Below are positions 54,519 through 63,749 of a stretch of 64,000 nt of DNA, one piece after another. How positions within the stretch are numbered: the stretch's first letter is position 1; every line of letters begins with the position of its first letter. Source of the DNA: Bacillus sp. EB01 (GTDB lineage: Bacteria; Bacillota; Bacilli; Bacillales; Cytobacillaceae); NCBI RefSeq assembly GCF_000613125.1, contig NZ_HG964497.1, positions 1,100,980-1,164,979 on the forward strand. Direction: 5' to 3'. The position numbers were made by a program, and so were the translations under genes. The notes below the pieces were generated by a model that worked only from the letters and a program-made list of their open reading frames with translations, searched no databases and was not told where the DNA came from.

Positions 54519-54611
54519 GAATATTCAAATTTTCATAGATTTGGAATAAAATAGTGGGCTTGTTGATGATTATTCCTGTATAATAAAAAATGCAGGGAGG
54601 TGATATATGAT

Positions 54612-54941
54612 ATGAATTCAGCGATTTACGTGGGATTACTCATTTTTGCTTTGATTTGCTCACTTGTTCACGTATTTATTCAGATAAAGGCAGATAAAAG
54701 GCCAGGCGAAATTGTGCTCCAGTCTTTTTTCATTGCGTTCTTTATTCTTGGTTCTTCGTGTCTATGGTGGATCATCATAATCGATAATGACATAACCCAG
54801 TCCATTGGCGTTTTATTGAATGGAATTGTCCTTGGCTTGATAACATTTAATAACATGCATCTTTCCTTTTACTTGGATGAACACAGGGAACTTTTTGAAA
54901 CAAATATGAAGCATCAACCTGAAAATCCGCGCTACATATAA
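54612..54941 (+). CDS. Hypothetical membrane protein, 109 aa
   Basis: ATG 54612 lies eight bases after GGGAGGTGA, a near-perfect site. The protein has three hydrophobic segments (IYVGLLIFALICSLVHVFI, VLQSFFIAFFILGSSCLWWIIII, SIGVLLNGIVLGLITF) and a polar, Glu/His-rich C-terminus. Not recognised. Single gene. Confidence 0.65.
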   Translation: MNSAIYVGLLIFALICSLVHVFIQIKADKRPGEIVLQSFFIAFFILGSSCLWWIIIIDNDITQSIGVLLNGIVLGLITFNNMHLSFYLDEHRELFETNMKHQPENPRYI

Positions 54942-55199
54942 TGCGCCTATTTTCAAATTGTCCCTCGATTTGTAATGGCTGCAACAACAGTATTTAGTCC
55001 ACACTGTTGGTATTCGTGGTCTTACCGTATTGAGCGGTTTCCCGAAGCTTTTCGGTGTTGTAGCTGCAAGATGTGATTTTACAGGTTAATTCCTGCTAGA
55101 AACGCTTTTCGAAGCCGCTCCAATTTTGTACGTCCCCTACCTCCTCTTTTCCTCTATATTTCACTATAACTACCATTATTTTAATTATTATACGGGAAT

Positions 55200-55228
55200 A
55201 AAAAGACGACAGGATTGATCCTGCCGCC
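55200..55228 (-). terminator. Terminator of the fruRKA operon
   Basis: GACGACAGGAT (55205-55215) pairs with ATCCTGCCGCC (55218-55228) with one mismatch; five T follow on the minus strand. Confidence 0.78.
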
Positions 55229-55236
55229 TTATTTCT

Positions 55237-57117
55237 TTAGTTTTCTATCCTCTTTTTCAATAAGCCGAGCATTATAGCAGTAACGATAGACCCTGCTACG
55301 ATTGCAAGGAGATAAAGTGGCCAAGAGCCATCCACAAGAGGAACAACGAACACTCCGCCGTGTGGTGCTTTTAGTCCAATTCCGAATGCCATCGACAGTG
55401 CCCCTGTTACAGCCGCGCCGGCCATGGCAGCCGGTATTACCCTTAATGGGTCTCCTGCAGCAAAAGGAATTGCACCTTCTGTGATAAAGGATGCACCCAT
55501 AATATAGTTGGCTTTGCCGGCATCCCTTTCCTCATTAGTAAATTTCTTTTTAAAGAAAGTTGTTGCAAGAGCAATTCCAAGCGGAGGTACCATGCCGGCC
55601 GCCATTATTGCTGCCATAGGCTCGTATACGCCATTTGCAATCAATCCTGTACCAAACAAGTAAGCGGCTTTATTAACAGGACCGCCCATATCAAACGCCA
55701 TCATTAACCCGACTACAGCTCCAAGCAATACTGCATTTCCAGTACCCAGCCCGGAGAGCCATTCAGTTATAGCTGTGTTAAGGGCACCTACTGGTTTATT
55801 GATAAGGAAAATCATTAAGAAGCCGGATAAGCCAATACCAAATAACGGATATAGCAAAATCGTTTTAATGCCTTCAAGTGATCTAGGCAGATTTGCAAAA
55901 GCTTTTTTCAACCCGATTACAAGGTAACCTGCAAGGAAACCAGCGACGAGGCCGCCTAGGAAACCAGCACCACCTACGTTGGCAAGTACTCCCGCAACAG
56001 CACCTGGCGCAAATCCTGGCCTGTCAGCAATGCTCATCGCGATAAATCCGGCAAGAATAGGCACCAGAAGACTGAATGCCCCTCCGCCACCGCCGATATC
56101 CATCAATGCTTTCGCAATTGGATGGTAAGTCGGATCATCTGGATTAAAGGCGTTATGTCCAAACATAAACGACAATGCAATCAGGATTCCGCCGCCTACG
56201 ACAAATGGGAGCATATTTGAAACACCGTTCATAAGGTGCTTATATATGGTGCCGCCAATCGACTTAGGCTTGTTGTCCTTGGACTGAGAGCTTCCTGTCT
56301 GGCCGTTGCCCTTATAAAGCGGAGCATCCTTCCTTACAGCCCTTTCAATAAGTTCTTTTGGCTTCCTTATTCCATCAGCAACCGGCGCCTCAATGACAGG
56401 CTTTCCTGAGAACCTGTCCATTTCGACCTTTGTATCAGCTGCAACGATGACAGCTGATGCATTCTCAATATCTTCTTTCGTTAACACGTTTTTTGCGCCA
56501 CCCGAGCCGTTTGTTTCAACCTTGATATCGACTCCAAGTTCAGCCGCCTTTGCCTTTAAAGCATCCGCTGCCATATACGTATGAGCGATGCCTGTAGGGC
56601 AGGCTGTGACTGCAACAACGAAATCCTTCTTTGATTCCTTTGGAGTTTCTTCCTCTTCCTCATCCTTGTCATAGCTGTCGATAACGCTGATAACATCTTC
56701 CTTTGTCTTAGCAGCCATAATCTGTTCACGGACTTCCTGCCGCATCAGGATACCGGAAAGTCTTGCAAGTGCTTCAAGATGGGTATTGTTTGCCCCTTCT
56801 GGAGCTGCAATCATGAAGAACAAGTGAGCTGGCTGGCCATCAAGCGATTGGTAGTCAACACCTGATTCCGATTTACCAAAAGCAATTGCTGCCTGTTTTA
56901 CAGACGCGGTTTTGGCATGGGGAATGGCAATTCCGTCTCCCACACCAGTCGTGCTTTGTGCCTCCCTTTTTAAAATCGCTTCCCTGAAGCTGTCTTTATT
57001 ATCAATTTTGCCCGCCTGGTACAAAACATCAACAAGCTGGTCAATTGCATCGTTCTTTCCGCTTCCCCCAATGGACAGCAGGATTGTTTCCTTTGTGAGC
57101 AATTCAGTGATTTTCAC
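55237..57117 (-). CDS. fruA: Fructose-specific PTS enzyme IIABC
   Basis: Imports fructose and phosphorylates it to fructose-1-phosphate. The 626 residues run EIIA, EIIB, EIIC: IIA has its phospho-histidine at H67 (GIAIPHAKT), IIB its cysteine at C173 (VTACPTGIAHTYMAADAL), IIC is the C-terminal membrane part with about nine helices. An acidic/PKES linker joins IIA and IIB. Same order and size as FruA of B. subtilis. 21 bp behind fruK. Confidence 0.95.
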   Translation of the reverse strand: MKITELLTKETILLSIGGSGKNDAIDQLVDVLYQAGKIDNKDSFREAILKREAQSTTGVGDGIAIPHAKTASVKQAAIAFGKSESGVDYQSLDGQPAHLFFMIAAPEGANNTHLEALARLSGILMRQEVREQIMAAKTKEDVISVIDSYDKDEEEEETPKESKKDFVVAVTACPTGIAHTYMAADALKAKAAELGVDIKVETNGSGGAKNVLTKEDIENASAVIVAADTKVEMDRFSGKPVIEAPVADGIRKPKELIERAVRKDAPLYKGNGQTGSSQSKDNKPKSIGGTIYKHLMNGVSNMLPFVVGGGILIALSFMFGHNAFNPDDPTYHPIAKALMDIGGGGGAFSLLVPILAGFIAMSIADRPGFAPGAVAGVLANVGGAGFLGGLVAGFLAGYLVIGLKKAFANLPRSLEGIKTILLYPLFGIGLSGFLMIFLINKPVGALNTAITEWLSGLGTGNAVLLGAVVGLMMAFDMGGPVNKAAYLFGTGLIANGVYEPMAAIMAAGMVPPLGIALATTFFKKKFTNEERDAGKANYIMGASFITEGAIPFAAGDPLRVIPAAMAGAAVTGALSMAFGIGLKAPHGGVFVVPLVDGSWPLYLLAIVAGSIVTAIMLGLLKKRIEN

Positions 57118-57138
57118 AGGTTTTCCCCCTCAGATTGG

Positions 57139-58053
57139 TTAATTGAGTTCTATGATAGATACTTGATCAAGCAACTCGTCTGCCTTTTCTTTCGACCCAA
57201 GGCCTATTGAAAAAGCCGTGGCACTTCCCGCCGCAACACTGTACCGAAATGCTTCTTTCTCATTTCCTGTCTCAAGGTACTTGGCCAAAAACCCGGCAAC
57301 CATTGAGTCTCCAGAGCCAACCGTGCTTTTCACATCACCTTTTGGAGCAGTTGCGCGTAAAGCAATTCTCTCATTAATGAAGACAGCACCATTTCCTCCA
57401 AGCGAAACAATGACATTTTTAGCACCCAACTCCACCATCTTCTTTCCTAATGGAATCGCTTCTTCGGCAGTTTGAATCTCAGTATGGAAAAACTGTCCAA
57501 GCTCGTGATGATTTGGTTTGATTAAAAAAGGTTTATGAGGAAGGACTGTTTTCAGAAACTCCCCTTCTGCATCAACAACAGCCTCCGCTCCCGATTCCTT
57601 GCATATAGAGATGAGCTCCTTATAGATGGACCGTGGCAGTGTGTTTTGAATGCTTCCGGCAAGAATCAAAATGTCCCCGCTGGTAAGCGTCCTTGCCCAT
57701 TCTTTAAGAGTTTCAATGTCTTCAGCAGTTATTGCCGGGCCTTGTCCATTTATTTCAGTTTCCTCTTTTGCCCTCAGCTTTACGTTTATCCTTGTTTCAC
57801 CGCCGACTTCGATAAAAGCAGTTTTAATACCCTTCGATTCTAGGGAGGTCCTAATGTAGTCTCCTGTAAATCCCCCTATAAAGCCTGTTGCTATTGATTC
57901 AATTCCCATTGATTTAAGTAGGAGGGAAACATTTATACCTTTTCCTCCAGGGAACTTGGCTTCCGACTTAGTTCTATTCAATTCGCCAAGTACGACTTGA
58001 TCAAGTCCGACAATATAGTCCACCGAAGGATTTAAGGTCAATGTATAAATCAT
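57139..58053 (-). CDS. fruK: 1-phosphofructokinase
   Basis: PfkB-type kinase of 304 residues, converts fructose-1-phosphate to fructose-1,6-bisphosphate. ITLNPSVDYIV begins the domain, SEAKFPGGKGINVSLLLKSMG is the substrate-binding N-terminal motif, and TVGSGDSMVAGFLAKYLE the ATP/anion-hole motif with catalytic Asp. The ATG overlaps the fruR stop by four bases; coupled. Confidence 0.95.
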   Translation of the reverse strand: MIYTLTLNPSVDYIVGLDQVVLGELNRTKSEAKFPGGKGINVSLLLKSMGIESIATGFIGGFTGDYIRTSLESKGIKTAFIEVGGETRINVKLRAKEETEINGQGPAITAEDIETLKEWARTLTSGDILILAGSIQNTLPRSIYKELISICKESGAEAVVDAEGEFLKTVLPHKPFLIKPNHHELGQFFHTEIQTAEEAIPLGKKMVELGAKNVIVSLGGNGAVFINERIALRATAPKGDVKSTVGSGDSMVAGFLAKYLETGNEKEAFRYSVAAGSATAFSIGLGSKEKADELLDQVSIIELN

Positions 58054-58802
58054 TCTGTCACAACCTTTATTTCAGTTTTGTTGCTGTAGTGCCTTTCCAG
58101 CTCATGATCAAGAGCGTTTGTAATAATGGATGCTTCGTGTAATTCTGCAACCCTGGCAAAGGCAATTTCCGTAAACTTTGTACTGTCAGCGAGTACAAAC
58201 ACTTCGCGTGACATATTCAAAGCTTTTTGCTTTATCATTGCTTCCTCCTGGTCAGGAGTAGTATAGCCATACTGGTGATGGATACCATTTACTCCCAGGA
58301 AGCATTTATCAAAACGATATTGGTCAAGGCTTTCAACCGCTCCCCGGCCTATAATCGCATTTGTCTTTTGTTTTACATAACCGCCAATTATATAGGTTTC
58401 AATGCCTTTTTCCATTAAGGGCTGTATATGCATTAGTCCATTCGTTACAACAACAATGTCCTTTTCAGGAAAAAAAGGAATCATTTCACGTATTGTTGAA
58501 CCAGCATCCAGATAGATACAGTCACCTGGTTCTGCAAGTCCAGCACCATATTTAGCAATTTGGATTTTTTCGTGAAGGTTTTTGGATGATTTTTCAGCCA
58601 TGCTTGGTTCCTGAAGCTTCCCTCGCAGCCGTTCGGCACCGCCATGAACCCTTTTTAGGAACTTTTCCTGTTCGAGCTGGGTCAAATCGCGCCGGATGGT
58701 TGATTCCGAGGCTCCTGTAATATCACATATTTCTTGGATTTTCACATGAGGCTTTTCCTTAATCAGCCGCAAAATAATCTGATGCCGTTCTGGAGTTAAC
58801 AT
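58050..58802 (-). CDS. fruR: DeoR-family fructose operon repressor
   Basis: 250 residues from ATG 58802 (GAGGTGG six bases upstream; ATG 58805 is the alternative). N-terminal HTH IQEICDITGASESTIRRDLTQLEQ is the DeoR signature; the C-terminal sugar-phosphate-sensing domain contains IYLDAGSTIREMIPFF and FLGVNGIHHQYGYTTPD. It probably represses its own operon until fructose-1-phosphate binds. First gene of fruR-fruK-fruA, as in B. subtilis. Confidence 0.93.
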   Translation of the reverse strand: MLTPERHQIILRLIKEKPHVKIQEICDITGASESTIRRDLTQLEQEKFLKRVHGGAERLRGKLQEPSMAEKSSKNLHEKIQIAKYGAGLAEPGDCIYLDAGSTIREMIPFFPEKDIVVVTNGLMHIQPLMEKGIETYIIGGYVKQKTNAIIGRGAVESLDQYRFDKCFLGVNGIHHQYGYTTPDQEEAMIKQKALNMSREVFVLADSTKFTEIAFARVAELHEASIITNALDHELERHYSNKTEIKVVTE

Positions 58803-58827
58803 CATCTTCCACCTCTTCCTTAGTACA

Positions 58828-58861
58828 GTTTCATTATAATGAAACCGATTGCAGATTTCAA
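58828..58861 (-). promoter_or_regulatory. fru promoter with operator palindrome and cre-like site
   Basis: On the minus strand TTGAAA (58856-58861), 17 bp, and TATAAT (58833-58838) form a strong sigma-A promoter. The -10 lies in a perfect 18-bp palindrome (58828-58845), a likely FruR operator. The spacer holds 58840-58853, which matches the CcpA cre consensus TGWAANCGNTNWCA at 13 of 14 positions, fitting carbon catabolite repression. Confidence 0.78.
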
Positions 58862-59027
58862 TCATTTTCTTTCAAAAACAATCAAACCCAATCATAAAAT
58901 TGAAACTTCGTGATTGCTTTTGACGCCTTTTTATTTGCTGATCTGTAATTCCACTACTTATCAAAAAGGAAGAATCAATCTGTAAGGCCGGAAATTTCTA
59001 CTCGAAAAAACTTTATAAAAGGAAAAA

Positions 59028-59060
59028 GCAGAGCAAAATTCCACTACGAATTTGCCCTGC
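59028..59060 (-). terminator. Terminator of the nuclease gene
   Basis: GCAGAGCAAAATTC (59028-59041) pairs with GAATTTGCCCTGC (59048-59060) with a mismatch/bulge; T-run on the minus strand. Confidence 0.75.
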
Positions 59061-59119
59061 TTTTGTAGGATTTATAATATTTTTGGCAATGGTTCCGAAA
59101 CGAAGTTTTCTTACTTATG

Positions 59120-60289
59120 TTATTGCCAAATTAACGAAACCCATTCAGGATGATCAATGAATGGATTGCGATTATGCTGATACTGAGCGTAGATGATGTC
59201 ATTCCGTTTTCGTTCAAACGCATCAACAGGGTCTTCCAAGTGCCACTGCAGTAATACTGATTGCTTTCCATGATATGGAGCAGTACCATTGTTAACCAAG
59301 TTATTTAGCTCAAGATCGAGTTCCCCGCTGTCTCCCTCATACCGGACCGCCATGTAGAACAACATTCTTGCTACATCGCCTTTAACACTATCCCTAGGCT
59401 CCCACGAGTCGGAATCAGTGTAATTACCCAGCGCCTCTGTATGTTGTGTGCCTCCATTATCAAAATCCTTATTTCCACGTGAACTATTGACACTAACATC
59501 TGTAGGCCGAAGGTGATGGAGATCAGTACCCGCGCCCATCGTTGTGCCGAAGTCGCCATGCGATTTAGCCCAAACATGCTCGCGATTCCAATCGTTCACA
59601 TCTCCTCCATTCGTAAATTTGCCCTGGGAACGCCCTGTGTAAAGAAGAATCACATTATTTGTATTATTCGGATCTTCATCGGTTTTTCTAAGAGCATCCC
59701 AGACCCCATCATAGGAGATTTTAGTATGATCATCAATGATGTTATGTAAAGCTGTTTTCAAAGCTTCCCCCGTTTTCCCCGCCGCAGAATCATAATAACC
59801 TGCAGGAGATGTTGGAGGTTCGCTTGGCTCGGTAGGTGTCGTGCTTCCCTGAAGCTCGAATGCAGTCGCATCTTTCAGGCCGGGATGTGAAAAATAAGCA
59901 GTAAGAGTACCAGTTACTTTTATACTTTTGCCCAAAAGTGATGGATTGGAATATAAGCCGTAAGAAGAACGGTAAGATGTCGGGATTTGCACATACACCA
60001 TTTTCGCGGTATTACTTTCAGAAGGGCTGTCAGCTAAAGCAAGTGCATAATCATTGGGAAAATTACTTTTGACTACTGTATTGGTCGCGGTTGGCTGGCC
60101 GACAATATAGCCCTGGACGGTTTTAACAGTACCTGATTGATTGCTGATCGCCTGTGAAACTGAAAATGGCGATGACCAAGTCCCGGTTCCGGTGGCTGCT
60201 TTTGTAATTGAAACATGCAGCGGCTCGATTAGCACAAGGGCAATGAGCAGCCAGATCAGCGTTAAGGTGAATTTTAGATTTCTTTTCAT
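59120..60289 (-). CDS. Secreted endonuclease I-family nuclease with OB-fold domain
   Basis: 389 residues. A signal peptide (about 1-32, ending SITKAA) is followed by an OB-fold-like DUF6359-type domain (TWSSPFSVSQAIS ... VQGYIVGQ ... KVTGTLTAYF), a Pro/Thr linker near 150-160, and the endonuclease I catalytic domain. The latter has WNREHVWAKSHG and LHHLRPTD (catalytic His and metal ligands) and YQHNRNPFIDHPEWV. Related to extracellular nucleases Bsn/YurI, which degrade DNA and RNA outside the cell. AGGAGG precedes ATG 60289. Single-gene unit. Confidence 0.92.
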   Translation of the reverse strand: MKRNLKFTLTLIWLLIALVLIEPLHVSITKAATGTGTWSSPFSVSQAISNQSGTVKTVQGYIVGQPTATNTVVKSNFPNDYALALADSPSESNTAKMVYVQIPTSYRSSYGLYSNPSLLGKSIKVTGTLTAYFSHPGLKDATAFELQGSTTPTEPSEPPTSPAGYYDSAAGKTGEALKTALHNIIDDHTKISYDGVWDALRKTDEDPNNTNNVILLYTGRSQGKFTNGGDVNDWNREHVWAKSHGDFGTTMGAGTDLHHLRPTDVSVNSSRGNKDFDNGGTQHTEALGNYTDSDSWEPRDSVKGDVARMLFYMAVRYEGDSGELDLELNNLVNNGTAPYHGKQSVLLQWHLEDPVDAFERKRNDIIYAQYQHNRNPFIDHPEWVSLIWQ

Positions 60290-60425
60290 GTATTTCCTCC
60301 TGGGTTATTTTTGGGTTAAACAGCAATCTGCTATTTAACCCAGTAAATAGTACCCTATGGACAATACAGTTAATACAAAATAATCGCTAATGGAGGTTGG
60401 GAAAACTACCTTAAATAAATAAAAA

Positions 60426-60452
60426 ACCACCCGCGAGTTAGTACGGCGGGCG
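60426..60452 (-). terminator. Terminator of the DUF2188 gene
   Basis: CCACCCGC (60426-60433) and GCGGGCGG (60445-60452) form the stem, then six T on the minus strand. Confidence 0.82.
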
Positions 60453-60464
60453 GTAAAATTGAGA

Positions 60465-60743
60465 TTACTTCTTATCTTGATAATTATGCTGTTCTTCAAT
60501 GCGGCCTTCATCGTTATGAATATAGGCCATTGTGCCGGCTTCCTCAGCCATCCGTTTTGCTTCCTCAACAGCCTCTGACTGAGAACTTGTTGTCAGTTCA
60601 GGTTCATCTTTGCCTTCCATTTTAATGGCCCATCCTTCATCATCATGAGGTACCACATGGAATCGAGCCTCGTCTGTACCAGCGCGATCCTTAAAGTATT
60701 GCTTTTGTTCATCTGTTTTGATACGGCCATGGTTGTCGTTCAT
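60465..60743 (-). CDS. DUF2188 family protein
   Basis: 92 residues, hydrophilic. FHVVPHDDEGWAIKMEGKDEPE and TTSSQSEAVEEAKRMAEEAG with AYIHNDEGRIEEQHNYQ match the short DUF2188 pattern (a W-x-V strand and a helix rich in A/E/K). Function unknown; widespread in Bacillaceae. GGAGGAA precedes ATG 60743. Confidence 0.82.
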   Translation of the reverse strand: MNDNHGRIKTDEQKQYFKDRAGTDEARFHVVPHDDEGWAIKMEGKDEPELTTSSQSEAVEEAKRMAEEAGTMAYIHNDEGRIEEQHNYQDKK

Positions 60744-60835
60744 GTGCTATTCCTCCTTCTTTAAAGCTTATTGAACGTTTACCCAATTCCAACAACGCTA
60801 AAAACAGGAAGATTCTTCTTGAGCGTTTAAGTGCA

Positions 60836-61897
60836 TTAATACTCCCGCAGTGAAAACTCTTTGACAGGCAATTTAATGTGGTTGTCCGCAAATAGCTTCG
60901 AGATAGAATGTCTAAGGTCGCTCTCGACCCTTTCTTTAATTTCGAAATTAAGAACAGGAAGCTCGATAATAAACTCCATTGCATTGTCCTTAAATTCGAT
61001 AAAGCGAATTTCAACAGGCGGCTTTTCAAGAATTCCATCTGTTTCTTCTTTAATTATGGTTACTGCTTCCTCAAGCAGCCGATGGACCAATCTCGAATCT
61101 GTACCATAAAGAACATTGGTACGAACCTGAGCTATCATTTCGGCGCCTGTTCGATTTTTTATAATTTGTTCAATGAAATACTGATTGGGTACGATTAGTG
61201 TTCCTTCTTTCGCTGTCCGAACCAGCGTTGAACGAAGGCGAATCTTTTCTACCCTTCCTACCTTCCCATCAACCTGTATAACCTCTCCGACCTCTATAGG
61301 CCTTTCAAACAGGATAATGATACCAGATACAAAGTTCCCTGCCACGTTCCTCATCCCAAAACCAATTCCGATTCCAAGAACACCCAACACTGCTCCAAAG
61401 GCAGTCAGGTCAAGGCCGACACTCGTAAAACTAACGGCAAGAGCTGCAAACATTACCGAGTAGTAAACGATTTGATTGATTGTGAACCCTAGGCCTTTAT
61501 CGACTCCATAATGCTCATACACATTCGAAAGGACATATTTCGTAAAGAGTTTTACAAGGCGGTGTGCCAATGACACAATCATGAACGCAACAATAATCAG
61601 AAATGGGGTCACGTCCACTCCGCCCTGAGAATATAAAGCCTTGAACAGCCACTTCGTCTCAGAGAAATAAAAGAGGAACAATAAAATTATTCCATAAAAG
61701 GTAAACCAGTTAATCAAAGAAACCGCCGACGCAAAAAAAGGCTTTTCATGGCTGCTTCGTTTTTTAGCATAACTTGAAGCAATCTTCCTTAAGACCCAGT
61801 TCAATATTAAAATCAACAAAGAAAAGGCGATGTATGTAACTACACGCCCGGCACTAAACTCATTGAAAAATGATAACGTTTTCTCCAAGATGATCAC
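60836..61897 (-). CDS. Small-conductance mechanosensitive channel (MscS family)
   Basis: 353 residues from GTG 61897, six bases after AAGGA. Several N-terminal helices, then the pore-lining TM3 with GAVLGVLGIGIGFGMRNVAGNFVSGIIILFERP, the MscS hallmark (glycine-rich helix), followed by the beta domain EVGEVIQVDGKVGRVEKIRLRST. Releases solutes at hypo-osmotic shock. The N-terminus is longer than in minimal MscS. Confidence 0.92.
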   Translation of the reverse strand: MIILEKTLSFFNEFSAGRVVTYIAFSLLILILNWVLRKIASSYAKKRSSHEKPFFASAVSLINWFTFYGIILLFLFYFSETKWLFKALYSQGGVDVTPFLIIVAFMIVSLAHRLVKLFTKYVLSNVYEHYGVDKGLGFTINQIVYYSVMFAALAVSFTSVGLDLTAFGAVLGVLGIGIGFGMRNVAGNFVSGIIILFERPIEVGEVIQVDGKVGRVEKIRLRSTLVRTAKEGTLIVPNQYFIEQIIKNRTGAEMIAQVRTNVLYGTDSRLVHRLLEEAVTIIKEETDGILEKPPVEIRFIEFKDNAMEFIIELPVLNFEIKERVESDLRHSISKLFADNHIKLPVKEFSLREY

Positions 61898-61958
61898 CCA
61901 TAATCCTTAATACAGGACTATACCTGAGAAATCATCATGGTAAACATAGCTTTGTTTT

Positions 61959-62765
61959 TTATGCCCCCTGGCAATTGGGACAGATAAAAGACTTTTTCGA
62001 GGAAACCTTAATTTTGATAATAGTAGTTCCGCACCTTTTGCAAGGCTGATTCTCCCTTTCAAAAACGAGGAAGTGGTGATTGTACTGGCCTGTTTTCGTG
62101 TCACCTGGAAAGAGCGGGTCATCCATATAACCGCCAATTTCCAATGCGCTCATCAAAACAGGTTTCATTGCAGAAAAAAGCGCGGAAAGTTGTAATTCAG
62201 TTAAGCCCGCAGCTTTTGCTGCCGTGCTTAAGCCCGCTGTAAAACAAATTTCATCTGAATAACAGTTTCCTATTCCGGCGATGATGCTTTGATCCACCAA
62301 AATCGATTTCAATGTTCCTTTCTTCTTTCCTACCCTTTCCTTGAACTCATCATAACCCAGAGTCAATGGCTCAGGACCATAGCCTGCCAGTTTCTCCTGT
62401 AGTTCTCCTGAATTCAAAAGATGGAAGTATCCAAGCCGCAAGCCGATAAAATTCAGGTTCAAATCCCCGAATGAAAGGATGACCTGTTTTGTCCTGTCGG
62501 GGCTTTCTTCTTCCTTTCCAAGAAACATCCAGCCCCCCAGCATTAAATGAAGCAGCAGGCTTTTGCCTGAGTCGAGTTCAAAGATCAGATGCTTTGCCCT
62601 TCTTTTTACGGCAACAATCTTTCTGTTTTTCACTTCATAGATAAACTCCTGCACAGGAATATTGATAGACTTTTCCCTGTTTATCTCAACCTCTGTTATG
62701 GTTTTCCCCTTTAAATTCGTCCCAAGGATGTTCTTGTAGCGTTCCATTTCCGGGAGTTCAGGCAT
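61959..62765 (-). CDS. Fpg/Nei-family DNA glycosylase
   Basis: 268 residues from ATG 62765, seven bases after AAGGAG. MPELPEMERYK supplies the catalytic Pro2 and Glu3 for beta-elimination, IIAGIGNCYSDEICFTAGL is the helix-two-turn-helix, and CKRCGTTIIKIK with FICPNCQ is the C-terminal zinc finger. The earlier start in the open frame would hide Pro2 and must be wrong. Excises oxidised bases. A lysine is at the position of the catalytic lysine (RAKHLIF). It is somewhat diverged from the main MutM and may be a second Fpg-type enzyme. Confidence 0.92.
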   Translation of the reverse strand: MPELPEMERYKNILGTNLKGKTITEVEINREKSINIPVQEFIYEVKNRKIVAVKRRAKHLIFELDSGKSLLLHLMLGGWMFLGKEEESPDRTKQVILSFGDLNLNFIGLRLGYFHLLNSGELQEKLAGYGPEPLTLGYDEFKERVGKKKGTLKSILVDQSIIAGIGNCYSDEICFTAGLSTAAKAAGLTELQLSALFSAMKPVLMSALEIGGYMDDPLFPGDTKTGQYNHHFLVFERENQPCKRCGTTIIKIKVSSKKSFICPNCQGA

Positions 62766-62782
62766 ATACATTCTCCTTAAAC

Positions 62783-62830
62783 AAAAGCTCAAGCGCCTTC
62801 GGGACATGCAAACGGCGCCTTCCTCTGCAA
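62783..62830. repeat. Short dispersed repeat matching 29310-29360
   Basis: AAAAGCTCAAGCGCCTTCGGGACATGCAAA... resembles AAAAGCGCAGGCGCCTTCGTGACAGGCAAA... at about 29318 upstream of sspN, with the same TCTCTGC/CTCTGC end. The repeat lies just upstream of the glycosylase start. Confidence 0.55.
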
Positions 62831-62895
62831 TGATTATTTACATGTGCATACTTTAATGTCCCTTTAATGATCAGTGCATCGGCCGCCTATCCCAA

Positions 62896-63042
62896 TTAAT
62901 GGGGCTTCATGACTACCTTAATACAATCTTCGGTTTTCGTATCAAAGATTTCATAGCCGCGTTTAGCATCTGAGAGTGGAATAACATGTGTAAATATATT
63001 ACTCGGGTCTATTTTCCCTTTAGAAACCAGATCATATAATTT
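62896..63042 (-). pseudogene. 3' remnant of a zinc-dependent alcohol dehydrogenase
   Basis: The last 48 codons (KLYDLVSKGKIDPSNIFTHV and DAKRGYEIFDTKTEDCIKVVM) are the C-terminal end of a glutathione-independent formaldehyde/alcohol dehydrogenase, with no catalytic or NAD domain upstream. Above it the frame continues into unrelated, non-homologous codons (to 63096). A decayed fragment. Confidence 0.7.
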
Positions 63043-63231
63043 GGTTCGAACTATGAAAATGCGTTTCGAACGTTTCATGAAGAGCAAGACTTTCATGCTT
63101 CATTCAAACAACCTCTCTACATACATACAAACTTAATTTCTCATATGCTCAAAGGATTATGCATGGAAAGAAGTTGAATAAATGCAAAAAAAGACGCATT
63201 ATAAATGCGAATTAGTATGGGAGTGAATGCT

Positions 63232-63704
63232 ATGACAAAAACATCTCGGAATTCATGAAGCACTTGAATTACACGAATATCGTCCTTTTAATAATGTCTG
63301 TTTAACAAAATTGGCCTTGATGAGCAAGCTCGCTATTGACGAAGAACTAAAAGCAATCCTTGAAGCAGATCGGGAAACTGGGGTACGCCATATTCAAACT
63401 CTCCAGGATTTTTTTATTGACAAGAGGAATGGGTGGTATGACAGACCAGGTCATTGCCATGGACTTTCTGATAACCCCAAATTCGGGCATCAGAAACCTT
63501 GCCGCAGTGATAACGGAAACCGGCACGCCAGAAGTTCGTGCAGCCCTAAAGCAACAGCTCCATGATGCCATTCAGACACATACCGCAATAAGTGAGTTCA
63601 TGACAGCTAAAGGGTATTACTATCCTGCGGATTTAAGCAAACAATACCAGTTGGACTTGAGCACTTCGGATACTGCGCTAACTCTGGGACAGAAAATGCA
63701 ATAA
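63232..63704 (+). pseudogene. CotF-like spore coat gene, broken by two frameshifts
   Basis: Homology to CotF-type spore coat proteins runs through three frames. ATG 63232 starts MTKT; from about 63245 the next frame reads LGIHEALELHEYRPFNNV ... LMSKLAIDEELKAILEAD ... HIQTLQDFFI; from about 63430 a further frame reads MTDQVIAMDFLITPNSG ... ITETGTPEVRAALKQQL ... TAKGYYYPADLSKQYQ to 63704. Each shift is of one base, the second near a run of seven T at 63409-63415. Either a pseudogene or a sequencing artefact. The TGA at 63256 is a frame artefact, not Sec. Confidence 0.75.
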
Positions 63705-63710
63705 AAAAAT

Positions 63711-63740
63711 AAAAACGGAGGCTGCGTTTATGCAGCCTCC
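63711..63740 (-). terminator. Terminator of the last, partial gene
   Basis: GGAGGCTGC (63718-63726) pairs with GCAGCCTCC (63733-63740), with T-rich sequence on the minus strand side. Confidence 0.8.
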
Positions 63741-63749
63741 AGGAGATTG

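Noticed and set aside
63232-63264. In-frame TGA of the cotF-like gene as another Sec codon
   Set aside because: The homology continues in a different frame, so the TGA results from a frameshift, and no Cys is expected there.
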